A stretch of DNA of 64,000 nt from Mallotus nudiflorus (Eukaryota; Streptophyta; Magnoliopsida; Malpighiales; Euphorbiaceae): assembly GCA_947683625.1 (NCBI GenBank), contig CANTUR010000038.1:930001-994000 (forward strand), in the 5' to 3' direction. The position numbers were made by a program, and so were the translations under genes. Position 1 is the stretch's first letter, and every line of letters begins with the position of its first letter. Below are positions 34,845-45,768 of this stretch, in pieces. The notes under the pieces are model-generated. The model had not been told where the DNA came from. It worked only from the letters and a program-made list of their open reading frames with translations, and ran no database searches.

Positions 34845-37800
34845 TGAATAGAAAATTTAAAAGAACATAATAATTTATTATATTATATATCCATCAAATT
34901 TGTAAAATTATTATTTAGATAAAAGTATTGAAAGAGTGTTATATAATTGTTTAAATAGAACATTTATTAAAATTATAATAAATTAATATGTTATAATGTG
35001 ATTTTATATATCAAGATTGAAAAATTAGATTTTCAAATAAGTTAAAAAATACCCTTATTATTTTTAAAAACTTATTAAATTAAATTTTATTAAGGAATTA
35101 AAACTAAATTAATGAAATTTTTTTATTTATCTTGCATCTATAATTATATTTTAAAAAATATAGCACATTATTTGTTTAAAATTGATATTTCTGTTACATA
35201 AAAAAAAAAGTAGTATAATTATCATTTATTATTATTTTTTAAGTTTTTACTAAGAAAATAAGTAATGATTTCTTATTATTTTATCATTAGTTATGACCAT
35301 AATATTTTCCAGATGCTTTCTAAGTTTATTTTATTTTAAAATAAAGTAATACTATGTTTAAGAAAATTTATTTAAATTTATGAAAAATGTGATAACTTTT
35401 TTACTTTTTTTTTAAAACAACATCATTTATGTAAGTATAAAAATTAAAATATTTTTCTATTATAACTTGATATATTTTACATTAAATTGTTGCACGGTAA
35501 AAAATAAACCACTTCTTATAAAATTAATTTTTATAGTTTATATAATTATATAAATTGAAATTATTTCAACAAATTTTACATAAAATTATTTTAAATTAAC
35601 AAAAATATATCAAGTTATAATAAAACAATTAATTCTTACACTTAGGAAATATAATGTTATTTCATAAAAAATAATCTTTTTACAGTTTTTATGAATAAAA
35701 AATTTTTTAAATTAAGATTTTTTTCTTTACAAAAATACCAATCTAAAAAGACATTTTCAATTGATAAAGTGGCAATAATATTTATAAAAAAAAATCAATA
35801 ATCATAACAACTAATTCCATAAAAAATGATTGAATGTTATACAAAATAATGATTTAACAAAAAAATATATCAAGTTATGATAAAAAAATTTAATTCTTAT
35901 ATTTATGTAAAATATTATTATTTCACAAAAAGTAAAGTAAAATGTTTATATTTTTTGTAAATTTTGATAATTTTTTACATATAAAGTAAGTTACTTTGAA
36001 ACAAAGTAACCATAAAAGACACCTATTTTTTTATATAAAATTAATTTTAAAATTGAAAAAAATAATTATAAAAATATTGAAAGAATATCATTTATTATTT
36101 AAATAAATGACTTATTGAAATGCTATGAATTATAATTATTATATTAAATATGTAATATGAAATCATTATATTAATATATAACACTTTTATTTTTTAAAAA
36201 TATTTAATTAAATAATAATAATAATGACAATCAAAGTATATATTTAATAATTTTTTTACTATTATAAGTCTAAAAAAAACTTTTTATTCACGTGCATGGT
36301 TATTTACTAGTTCTCTCAAAAGAGATTCTAGAATCATTTTCGTTTTTTGGTATTTTAATTTTATTTTACTTATCATCATAAGATGAAATTTAGAGATGAA
36401 ATTTAGAGATGTTTTGAAAGGACCTATACCATTTAACTACTCAATTTTTTATTGTATTATATTTATATTAATTAAATGTAAATTTTTCAAATATAAATAA
36501 TTTTTTTTAATAAATTAATTGAAAATTAATAATCTTTAAATCACTTGGTGTTTTTTAAGATCCATTTAAAACATGGGTAAAAATTATGATAATCAAGTTT
36601 GTCAAATTATCGCTAGTGAGCTAACTAACTATTTATTATTTTTTACAGTATTAAGCCCTTTAATGTTTTTCATATTTTCCCTTATTTAACTTCAAAAAGC
36701 ATTATTAAAACATGAATTTAGTTTCATATATGAAATTCAGAGAGATGGCACATTGTTCATAATTAACTTCCATTTTGTGTAGGATGAGATAAAAATTGAA
36801 GCTCATCTTTAAATTATTCACTTTAATGGAGCTTTGAAGAATTTCTAGATTAAAAACTCCACATTAAGAACCAAAGTGCAACAGAGAGTTAAAAAGCAAT
36901 ACTTGTTTTTTTTTTTCAGTGTCAAAAATTTATTGAACTTCTTTTAATTTGATCCAAATAAAATCATAAAACTTCCTCATAATAAATATGTAAGATTCGG
37001 TATTTAATTACTTCCAATAAATGCTATATATAAATATAAAGTTTTTATAAAGGTTTGTTTAATAATAATGAAATTTTCATTCCATTAAAACAGAATAATA
37101 ATATAGAGATAAGTTTCAATTAGCTCAAATCTAAATCTATCAATTACACAGAATCAATAAAAATTTATATCTCTATGAATTTTTAGATTAGATGTACCCA
37201 TAAATTATAGTTAATGAAAACGCATTTGTTCTACTCCAATTTTATAGAATAGACAATATTTTAGTGTTTCAAATACAGTTACAATTATCATCATTAAGGA
37301 GCAATAGATTATTAGATTTGAATTCCTGAATCTCTTCATTTTGTGAAGTCTAGAATAACTCGATAATATGGAAAGAAAAGCATCCAGCATGAGCTAAAAC
37401 CATCATCAACAACTCATTTCTACAGTTATATCAATGATGTATAAAAAACAAAAAACTCAATATTACTAGAAATATACAAAAATTAGAAATCTCAATCTAA
37501 ATTTACTCGCATATAGTTAATTTCAAAAAGGTGGTTTTTAGTTAAAAATGGTTAAAATCATTTTTAAAAACAATAATCCACCAAAAAACAACTAAAGAGA
37601 AGAAGGGAGAAATGGAAAGAAAGTGATGAAAGAGAGAGGGGTTTTAGGATTATGACTATTTTTATAAAGGTTATATGATATAATTTTTGTTTTTTTTTTG
37701 GCAATTTTATATAATATAAATATGTATGTTTTCATTACATGTTTTAATTACATATTTTTGCCCAAAAAATGTTAATTTTTTGAAACCGGTTGATTCACTC

Positions 37801-38819
37801 CTACAAATATGAGGCTTAAGTAATATATCTTGTTACGAAAGTATTACCCTCTTTTAAAAAAAATTAACTACCCTCTTTTAAAAAAAATTAACATATTATG
37901 CAACGCTCATATTTATAAGTTCAAAACTTCTCTTACAACTTTTTAATATGGAATTTGTGATATTTTACCTCATTCGATTATGCAACGCTCTCACTATACT
38001 GACCCATCCAGTGTGGACCTATCTCGATTCTGGTGTCTATAGTAAGGGCTTCACATTGAAAAAATTAGGATTTACTTTGATACCACTTGTCACGGAACTA
38101 TTATCTTCTCCCCAAAAGATTAGCCTATTAAAGTGTGTAGCATCCACATTTATAAACTCAAAATCTATCTTACAACTTTTCAATATAAAATTTGTCACAT
38201 TAAATTTTTTTAAAAAATAAATAAGTAAGGGCTTTTAAAGAATATTTTTAGTTCAAAAAATGCACAAAGCTTTTCATTTCTAGAGAGCACCTGTGAAAAC
38301 ATTGATACTAAGTTTAAAGATGATGTAATTAAGATTAGAAACAATCTTTTTTTTTTTTTTTTTTTTTTAACAATGGTTAGAAACAATCTTTATATAAAAA
38401 GTTAAATGATCAGATACACTCAACTCCACCGACTATAAATAAATCAGCGCTCATTATATCTAATAAAATTCTTACATCATCTAAATCACCCACGTGTACT
38501 TACTATCATTCCACCACAGTTCTCAATCTGTACACTGGGGATACACACTAGCACTACTTCTTCCACGTGTCATCTAACCGTAACATTGACCATACTCACT
38601 TTCCCTCATATCTGGAAAGTGCAAGAGCAACAATAAAAAAAAATAAAAAGGCTTGCCCGTTAAGCAAAGTTAGCAATTAATTGAAAACTGCAGCATGATC
38701 ACAAGAAGAAGCAGAAATTGTTGCTGATTTTGATTAGTTGAATTCATCAGTTCATAAATTGATTATGGTGTAGATTGATTTTGATTTGATCTGATTTGTT
38801 TTGAAGAAGAATCGAAAAA
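34845..38819. other. AT-rich spacer between the Sirevirus and the F-box gene
   Basis: No gene supported. It contains a long imperfect inverted repeat (35312-36023, listed separately), a 21-bp tandem duplication of accctcttttaaaaaaaatt (about 37847-37890), and a ~60-bp direct repeat (37900-37960 and 38137-38198; both have atttataa...caaaa...cttacaac). An apparent reading frame at 37948-38220 lies over that repeat and shows no domain. A T20-like run sits at 38347-38368. Confidence 0.5.
35312..36023. mobile_element. Second foldback (MITE-like) repeat
   Basis: The left end (agatgctttctaagtttatt) and the reverse-complemented right end (aggtgtcttttatggttact) start similarly. Both arms contain ataacttgatatatttt preceded by aattaaa and a ttatgtaa block. 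A third, direct-orientation partial copy of an arm lies at about 35590-35680. Non-coding, strongly A/T-rich; no clear target duplication found. Could also be several overlapping decayed elements. Confidence 0.5.
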
Positions 38820-41700
38820 ATGGTTACATTTCCGTCGTCTTCTGCGTCGTCGTCGTTGGCGTTTCCGACCGATGAGCCATCGAAGGCTCTGATTCCAGGC
38901 TTACCAAACGACGTCGCAGCACAAATACTTTCGATGGTACCATATTCGCACCATTCGCGCATCAAACAGACCTCTAAATCATGGTACACATTTCTCTCGT
39001 CGAAAACCCTAATTTCTATGCGTCAGCACTTGCGCAAACTCGATCATCTGTTAATCATATTCCCACAAGACCCTTCAATTTCATCGCCTTACCTTTTCGA
39101 CTCGCAAAATCTCGCGTGGAAGCCACTCCCGCCGATGCCCTGTAACCCTCACGTCTACGGACTCTGCAATTTCACCTCCATTTCACTCGGTCCCACTCTC
39201 TACGTCCTCGGCGGGTCGCTTTTCGACACGCGCTCTTTTCCTATTGACCGCCCTTCACCTTCGTCCTCTGTATTCCGTTACGATTTTGCCGGTTCCAGGT
39301 GGGACCAACTTTCTCCAATGTTATCGCCCCGAGGATCATTTGCTTGCACTGCGGTGCCTAGTTCAGGGCAGATAATTGTCGCCGGAGGTGGGTCCAGGCA
39401 CACGTTGTTCGGTGCCGCCGGGAGTAGGATGAGTTCGGTTGAGAAGTACGATGTGGTGAAAGATGAATGGGTGGAAATGGTTGGATTACCGCGATACAGG
39501 GCTGGTTGTGTTGGGTTTTTGGCGGGGAGCGGTGAGAGAGAGGAGTTCTGGGTTATGGGCGGCTATGGAGAATCCAGGACGATTTCTGGGGTGTTTCCTG
39601 TTGATGAGTACTATAGAGATGCTGTTGTTATGAATGTGGAGAAGAATGGGGTTAGGAGTAAGTGGAGGGAGGTTGGGGATATGTGGAGCGAAGGGGAGAG
39701 AGCTAGGCTTGGGAAGATTGTTGTTGTTGAGGATTTTGAGTGGGATCGTCCTGGCGTTTTTATGCTTGATAATGGTCACATTTTCAGGCGAGTTGTTATT
39801 TTCGTATTAGCTTTGCTAGTTAGTGTTCGATTTTGTTGAATTGTGTGCTATAACTCATTTTAATTTTTGGTGGAAGATAAGTATATCCAATGAAATATGT
39901 TATTTATGTTTCTATGTCTAGTTTGTTGGCTTGGTGCTATGTGGCTATGTGATTTATTTTTTGTGTTTTGTGGTGCTTAGGAAATTAGTCGTTGTTGGCA
40001 TAATTGTAAACTAGATCCTACTTAGACATATGCTTCATTCATTTTCATTTTGTTGTCAGTTGATGCTATTGTTGAATTCGATCCATTACCTTTCATTAGG
40101 GAGTACGTCGAAGTAATGCTCTTTGTTCACTGCTTCTTCTTATTAGGTATTTTGGCCTTTGCATCTAAATAACTTATTTCTTATTGTAAAAAATGTATTT
40201 CTTTGTCCCTTTTGCAAACTGACTAGAAATGATTTCCTTGGAGGTGGTTTTCACTAGAATTTCAATCTCTTCAGGTTACAAACTGCAGCTTAAATTAACA
40301 CTGTTTTAACTGAAATTTCTTTCTTTTTCTTTTTTGTGAGAATCACAGAAATGAGGAAAGGAATTTGCATAGAGGTTTGGTACGAACATTTAGCTATCTA
40401 TATGGACTACTTGATTTCTGCATCTCTGGCCTATGCTAGTTGAAAAGAGACCCATGTTTATAACAGCAAAATACAGAGATTCAAGTTGTTGCATGATTTA
40501 ACTAATTCGTACTATCTAGTTGGTTACAGTGTGCAGCTAGCCTATTATCCTTAAAATGATTTTAATAGTATGATATTTGTGGTCTTTGTCTAATTGTGCC
40601 ATTAAATATGGTGAAATATCGATCAACACTCTAGAAATCTGTGTGGGTCAATCAAGGTTTCACTTGATAAATTCTAGAGATAATTTCTAGATCTGAGTTG
40701 TGATTTTAATTGTTTGCTATCTGAAAAATGGACCTCTAAATTCTTTGGCATCACACCTGAAATTCCTTATGCATGATATCTAGGTGTTATCGAGTATTCT
40801 ATTTATGTGATAAAAAAAAAAAAGTATTATATCTAGTGTTGATTTGCATGCGGTTGAAGGCAATTATAGGTTTTATATATTGTCTTTTTAACCCAACCAG
40901 GATCTAGAATTCAAGACAAAGAAAGAGAAATATATCCTCTTAGATTACAGCCAATAAGTGAACTGAGAGAAAGTACAGCCACATTCCAACTCTGTCGAAA
41001 TTAGCCAAATATTCCTGCCTATCCTAAATTATAAATTACAGGACCAAAATAAAGTAGCTCAATGGTTTTTTTAAGTAAGCCTTATTTGTGAACTAGACTG
41101 TAATTTTAATTTTGGTAAGTGCTGCTTGTTCTCAAGTTATTTTGTCTTGTCTGCATTACACATTTGTTAAACCTTGCTTATGGATAATGGGAGCAACTGG
41201 ATGTGTAGAAATATTTATGACTGTGAACTGCATTTTACGTTTAGGTTTCCATTAACTGTGGTTCTTGGTGTACAGTCATTTTAAATAGATGTATATATAC
41301 ATTTATGATAAGGCTTGTTTTGGGAACTAAAAACTAATTTAATCATGTTGCAGCCAAAAAAGGGTTGACTGATGACTCTTCATTGTCTCATGAACTCTTT
41401 TGTAATGACAGATATGACATGATTTCTAATTCTTGGAAAAAAGAGTCCAGCGTGCCAAGAAAAGCTTACAATTCCTCGTGTGGTTTTGTTGTGTTGGATG
41501 GGGAGCTGCACGTAATGACTCTTCAGAATGGAGGTATTTCAACTGAAATTCGAAGGTCAAGACAGCAAAAGAGGGCGGGAGCACTTCTCATCCAAATTTA
41601 TCATCCTAAGAAGAAGACATGGAGGTCACTTATTACAAAACTACCTTTTTACTGTCTTTTGGATTTCAATACTGCAGTTATGTGCACCATACGATTGTAG
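38820..41700 (+). CDS. OR23: F-box/kelch-repeat protein, OR23-like
   Basis: Two exons, 38820-39787 and 41412-41700, give 418 residues. F-box about residues 23-65 (LIPGLPNDVAAQIL...SRIKQTSKSWYTFL). Kelch repeats follow with LYVLGGS (127-133), IIVAGGG (184-190) and FWVMGGYG (242-249), and the protein ends VMCTIRL. The whole layout and this ending match Arabidopsis OR23 as I recall it. F-box proteins of this kind join SKP1-cullin E3 ligases and use the kelch propeller to pick substrates; the target here is unknown. The join is FR|YD with Arg split AG|A. It requires a GC donor (cag|gcgagt at 39788) and a normal AG acceptor (gacag at 41411); the intron is 1624 bp. Reading on past 39787 instead gives a hydrophobic tail and a stop at 39839, which is intron. 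Convergent with the CAF1 gene. Confidence 0.9.
39788..41411 (+). other. OR23 intron (GC-AG type)
   Basis: 1624 bp, T-rich; donor gcgagt, acceptor aatgacag. No other gene or element recognised inside. A GT donor at 39792 would put a stop (TGA) at once in exon 2, which supports the GC donor. Confidence 0.75.
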
Positions 41701-42205
41701 GAATCTTGTGATTGTACCTAAATAGAGGCTCAATTTATTGGCACAATTATGTTTGTTACTTGTACTCTATTCTTTGCTTTTGGCAAGCAGTGCAAGTCAA
41801 TGTACAGATTGATAAAGTTGTAGTGCTACTATTGATGTAGCTAATTAGTTTATTTAAAATAGATGTAATTAATATTGTTGTATTTGTTATCAAGGTACAA
41901 TATTGGTAAATAGTAAATTATGCATTATAGAGAGTTTTGATAGCAAAATTGTCTTCTAGATTTCTGACGATGTGTTTTAGTTTGCTTCCCATATTCTGTG
42001 GATCATGCTTGATAATACAAGCACAACTAGGAACTAAATACATTAGGTTAGCTCATCATAAAATATACTGACAATTCAAAACAGTATATCATATTTAAAA
42101 GCACAACGGATTCAATCAACATATACTTTTGTAATAAACTTTAGAAAATGTACATTTACATATTTGGATATAAGCACAAAAATAACCCATGATATACTAG
42201 AAAGC
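41701..42205. other. Convergent 3' untranslated space between OR23 and CAF1
   Basis: A/T-rich, 505 bp; expected to hold both 3' UTRs and polyadenylation signals. Nothing else seen. Confidence 0.6.
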
Positions 42206-43132
42206 CTAATGCATCAGCATATTCCTGTTGAACATGTTGACCGGATGCGCAGCATAAGGATTGCAGACAACTTGTGGTAGAAAACCAGGTTGTCTGAACA
42301 TAGCATTTTGCTGAGGATGACAGTAACGAACAATAGGAAAAGGAACTAGCTGCTGAGACGTGCATATCTTTGCATGAATGCCGTAGAGATAACCCACATA
42401 ATCAGATTCTTCAGGCCTGTACATGTCCTTAATCTTGGAGAAAACTAAGCTCGTCACTAGACTATCCGAACCAGCTTGATGAGCACCGCCAACACGTTCA
42501 ACTTCAAGAATGTTGGCCAATTTCTCGAGTCCCAACTCCCCGTTTAAAAGACCTTCACACTTGGTAGCCAAATACTTCGTATCAACAACCCGACCAAACA
42601 CATTCCCTATCAATCGAGTAAAACCCAGTAATGAATCAGGCAGTGGCCTGTTAGTCAAAAGCTTGACGAAATGACCCAAGTCATATAATCCATGGAACGT
42701 AACCCACTCCAAGTTTTGGTGCTTTCTCAAAACTGAAGTAAACATGTTAGAGAACCAAAACCAGGGGATCCCAAGTTTTCCAAGCCTCTCAAAATCAATC
42801 CCAGATCTTTTCAGAAACTGAAGGGAATCGTGAGAAAAAAGATCAGTCTCAGTGCAGAAAGAGAAGTTGAACTGCCACACTCCACCGACATTCCCCACTT
42901 CATCAGCCACCGTCAATCCGAGTTGTATAATCTTCATAGCATCCACATTCGTTTTTAGATCTTCATACTTTTCATCATCAGGGCAATATCTTGGAGTATT
43001 CACGAGGAAACCAGGAAATTCAGTATCTATGGACACAACTGAACAACTGTAAAGTACTTGATCGAGCTTTCTCAACTCCTGTAACAAGTTGTAAGACCAC
43101 ACTTCGATAATGGCTATGTCGTCGCTGGCCAT
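42206..43132 (-). CDS. CCR4-associated factor 1 (CAF1) deadenylase
   Basis: Intronless, 308 residues, RNase D/DEDDh fold. All catalytic residues are present: Asp36 and Glu38 in SIDTEFPG, Asp151 in FHGLYDLGH, and His218 and Asp223 in GGAHQAGSDS. CAF1 is the 3'-5' exonuclease of the CCR4-NOT complex and shortens mRNA poly(A) tails. Many plant CAF1 genes are small, intronless and stress-inducible, which this one resembles in structure. The N-terminal VWSYNLLQEL is the usual family start. The last ~35 residues (Pro/Asn/Met-rich) are variable and of unknown role. Probable cytoplasmic location. A TATA box lies about 75 bp upstream. The specific paralogue cannot be assigned. Confidence 0.93.
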   Translation of the reverse strand: MASDDIAIIEVWSYNLLQELRKLDQVLYSCSVVSIDTEFPGFLVNTPRYCPDDEKYEDLKTNVDAMKIIQLGLTVADEVGNVGGVWQFNFSFCTETDLFSHDSLQFLKRSGIDFERLGKLGIPWFWFSNMFTSVLRKHQNLEWVTFHGLYDLGHFVKLLTNRPLPDSLLGFTRLIGNVFGRVVDTKYLATKCEGLLNGELGLEKLANILEVERVGGAHQAGSDSLVTSLVFSKIKDMYRPEESDYVGYLYGIHAKICTSQQLVPFPIVRYCHPQQNAMFRQPGFLPQVVCNPYAAHPVNMFNRNMLMH

Positions 43133-43204
43133 CTCTTTGCCTTTCCTTCTTTCTTGTTTTTTTTTTTGCTCTTCACTTGTGCTTGCTCTACTGTCACTTC
43201 CACT

Positions 43205-43212
43205 ATTATATA
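43205..43212 (-). promoter_or_regulatory. CAF1 TATA box
   Basis: tatataat on the minus strand about 75 bp upstream of the ATG, followed by a leader rich in purines (CT-rich on the plus strand). Confidence 0.6.
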
Positions 43213-44433
43213 GGATTTGATGGACTTCAGTAACCTCGACGGAAAAGGAAATAATATTTCCGGATCGTAATTAATCCTAGTTACAATAGGAATTCACTTT
43301 AAAACCGACCTCAATATCTTCCTCAATTAATGTACCAATACGAATTAGCTGTCCAAAAAAATGAATTAAAAATTTAAAAATAAAAATACCTGTAATTAGA
43401 ATTAAATAAATAATACAAAATTATATATTTTTTGAACTTTAAATAAAAAATATTGCGAATTTATCTAAGAACAATTAGTTAAAAATAATAATAAAATTAT
43501 AAGTAAAATCTAAGATTAAGCTCTAAAATTATAATGACATTTAAAAAATTGAAATGGGCTTTATATATATATATATATATATTATGTAAAATAATATTTG
43601 TTGGGAGGTTTACATTGAGTTTGCCATTCGCCACTTTTACTTTTTTATTGCTAAATTTTTTTACAAATTATATTATTAAAAAAACAAAAAAAAAATAAAT
43701 GGTTAAATAATTGCACCACGATTCACTTTGTGCACATTAAATTTTAGATTAAAAAAATTTCAAAAAAATAAATATTAACTAACATTCGGGTAATATTGGA
43801 ACTGCACTTTTTTTTTTGTTTTTTCTTTTGCGACCCGCCTAGTCATATATACATAAACCGCGCGAAACAACAGAGGCCACAAGATAGCGAAAAGAGAGGG
43901 AGTTCAATTCAAAAGCATGTCAATTCCACAATGAAGCAGAAAAAAACGTAACTCTGCATTTTGCTTTTATTTTATTTTATTTTATTTTATTTTTTTCCTT
44001 TTCAATTCATGCCAAGAATAGTATTAGTCTGTCGTGATCATAATGCCATAGCTGCAATTCTTTTTTTTTTTTTTTTCTTTTTTTGGGTTGTGCTCGGTTT
44101 GATGGTTTTTTGAATGAATTAGAATGGTAAGCGATTTTGAATTCCGGTTTTATTGAATTATTTATTTAATTCACTGTTGCAATGTGGATCAAAATTGAAT
44201 TAGTTTCCGTGATTTATGAGTTGATCATTTTTTGTATTTTAATGTTAGGATTAAGAATCAATGGCTCTGTTTCACATATTATTAGGTGAATTAACTGTTA
44301 GAAATGATGATTTGTGGACAATGCGATGATGCAAATATTAATCTATAGGCTGAAGATGGTTTTGGTGAATTCTGATGATACATTTCTTGCTAAAACGAGA
44401 TATTATTAGCATTGTAGTTTCATAAAGCTAATA
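43213..44433. other. Divergent promoter region, CAF1 / myosin
   Basis: About 1.2 kb between the divergent start codons. Contains a (TA)10 run (43562-43581), poly-T tracts and a TTTTA pentamer array (about 43966-43990). The myosin 5' UTR, possibly with an intron, must lie in the right part, but I cannot fix its ends. Confidence 0.5.
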
Positions 44434-45725
44434 ATGTTCGAATTAATGAAGGATTCACGGTTAAGCATTGATGTTGGTTCCCATATTTGGGTTGGAGATC
44501 CAGAAGTAGCATGGTTAGATGGAATTGTGTTTAACATTAAAGGAGGGGATGCTGAAATTCAAACTAGCGATGGAAAAACTGTGAGTCAGTTATTGTCAAA
44601 TTTAATTCTTTTTTTTTTGTTTAATCTTCTAATCTTTTGGATAAATTGTTCTTGAGTTCAGCATATGCTTAATTATGCTTCTTTTTTGTATCAAGCAGAT
44701 TGTTGCAAGTTTGTCAAGAGTGTATGCCAGAGATGTGGAAACTCCTGCTGGGGGGGTTGATGACATGACTAAGCTGCAATACTTGCATGAGCCTGCAGTT
44801 TTGCACAATTTATCAACCAGATATGAGATCGATGAAATCTATGTAAGGTTAACCTCACCTTCCATTTTGATTTGTTGGGGTTCCCTAGTGAGATGAGAAC
44901 AATTAAATTACTGCAGCTAAGGGCGGCTCTGTTATATTATTTTGACATCTGGGCAGACTTATTCTGGGGACATTTTAATTGCTGTCAACCCGTTCCGAAG
45001 GCTCCCACATTTATATGATGATTACATGATGGAGCGATACAAGGGAGCACAGATAGGAGAACTTGCTCCTCATGTTTTTGCAATTGCTGATGTTTCATAT
45101 AGGTGATCGTGCATTTGTTGCAGGCATTTTTTTTTTCCTGCTTTTGCATATTATATTGGCAGTAGCTAATCACATACATTTTACGTGAAGCAGGGAAATG
45201 ATTAATGAAGGTAAAAGCAATTCAATTCTTGTTAGTGGTGAAAGTGGGGCTGGTAAAACTGAAACTACTAAAATGCTTATGTGCTACCTTGCATACTTGG
45301 GTGGCAATAAGGCTGCTGAAGGACAGACAATCGAACAACAAGTTCTAGAGGTAATATAATCTGGTTATGGATTTTATGCTGTAGGTAGGTCAGCTGGTGA
45401 ATAGTGTTATTCATGGCACATTGTGTTAGGATTGAAGTTTCTTGACTCAGGGAAGGTTTATAATTAAGGGAGTAAATAATTATTGTATGAAATGTACAAA
45501 AGGTTTTGGAGCAATGACCCTTAAATTTTATGAGCTATGAGAAAGAACTAGGCGCGTAGGTGTTAGAATCTCAAAAAAGCAAAAGGGAATGTGATGTCAT
45601 CCTTGTACTTTGACTTGTGAAGTATAGCTCGAGTCTGGCACACACGTGATTCAGAAATCCTTTACTACCATAGCAATTTGTGTGTAGTTGTTAACTGTAG
45701 TTTGAATGTTTGGATTGTTTTGAAT

Positions 45726-45768
<43 letters not shown>

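Noticed and set aside
37948..38220. 90-codon frame
   Set aside because: Lies over a short direct repeat, no domain, poor start context.
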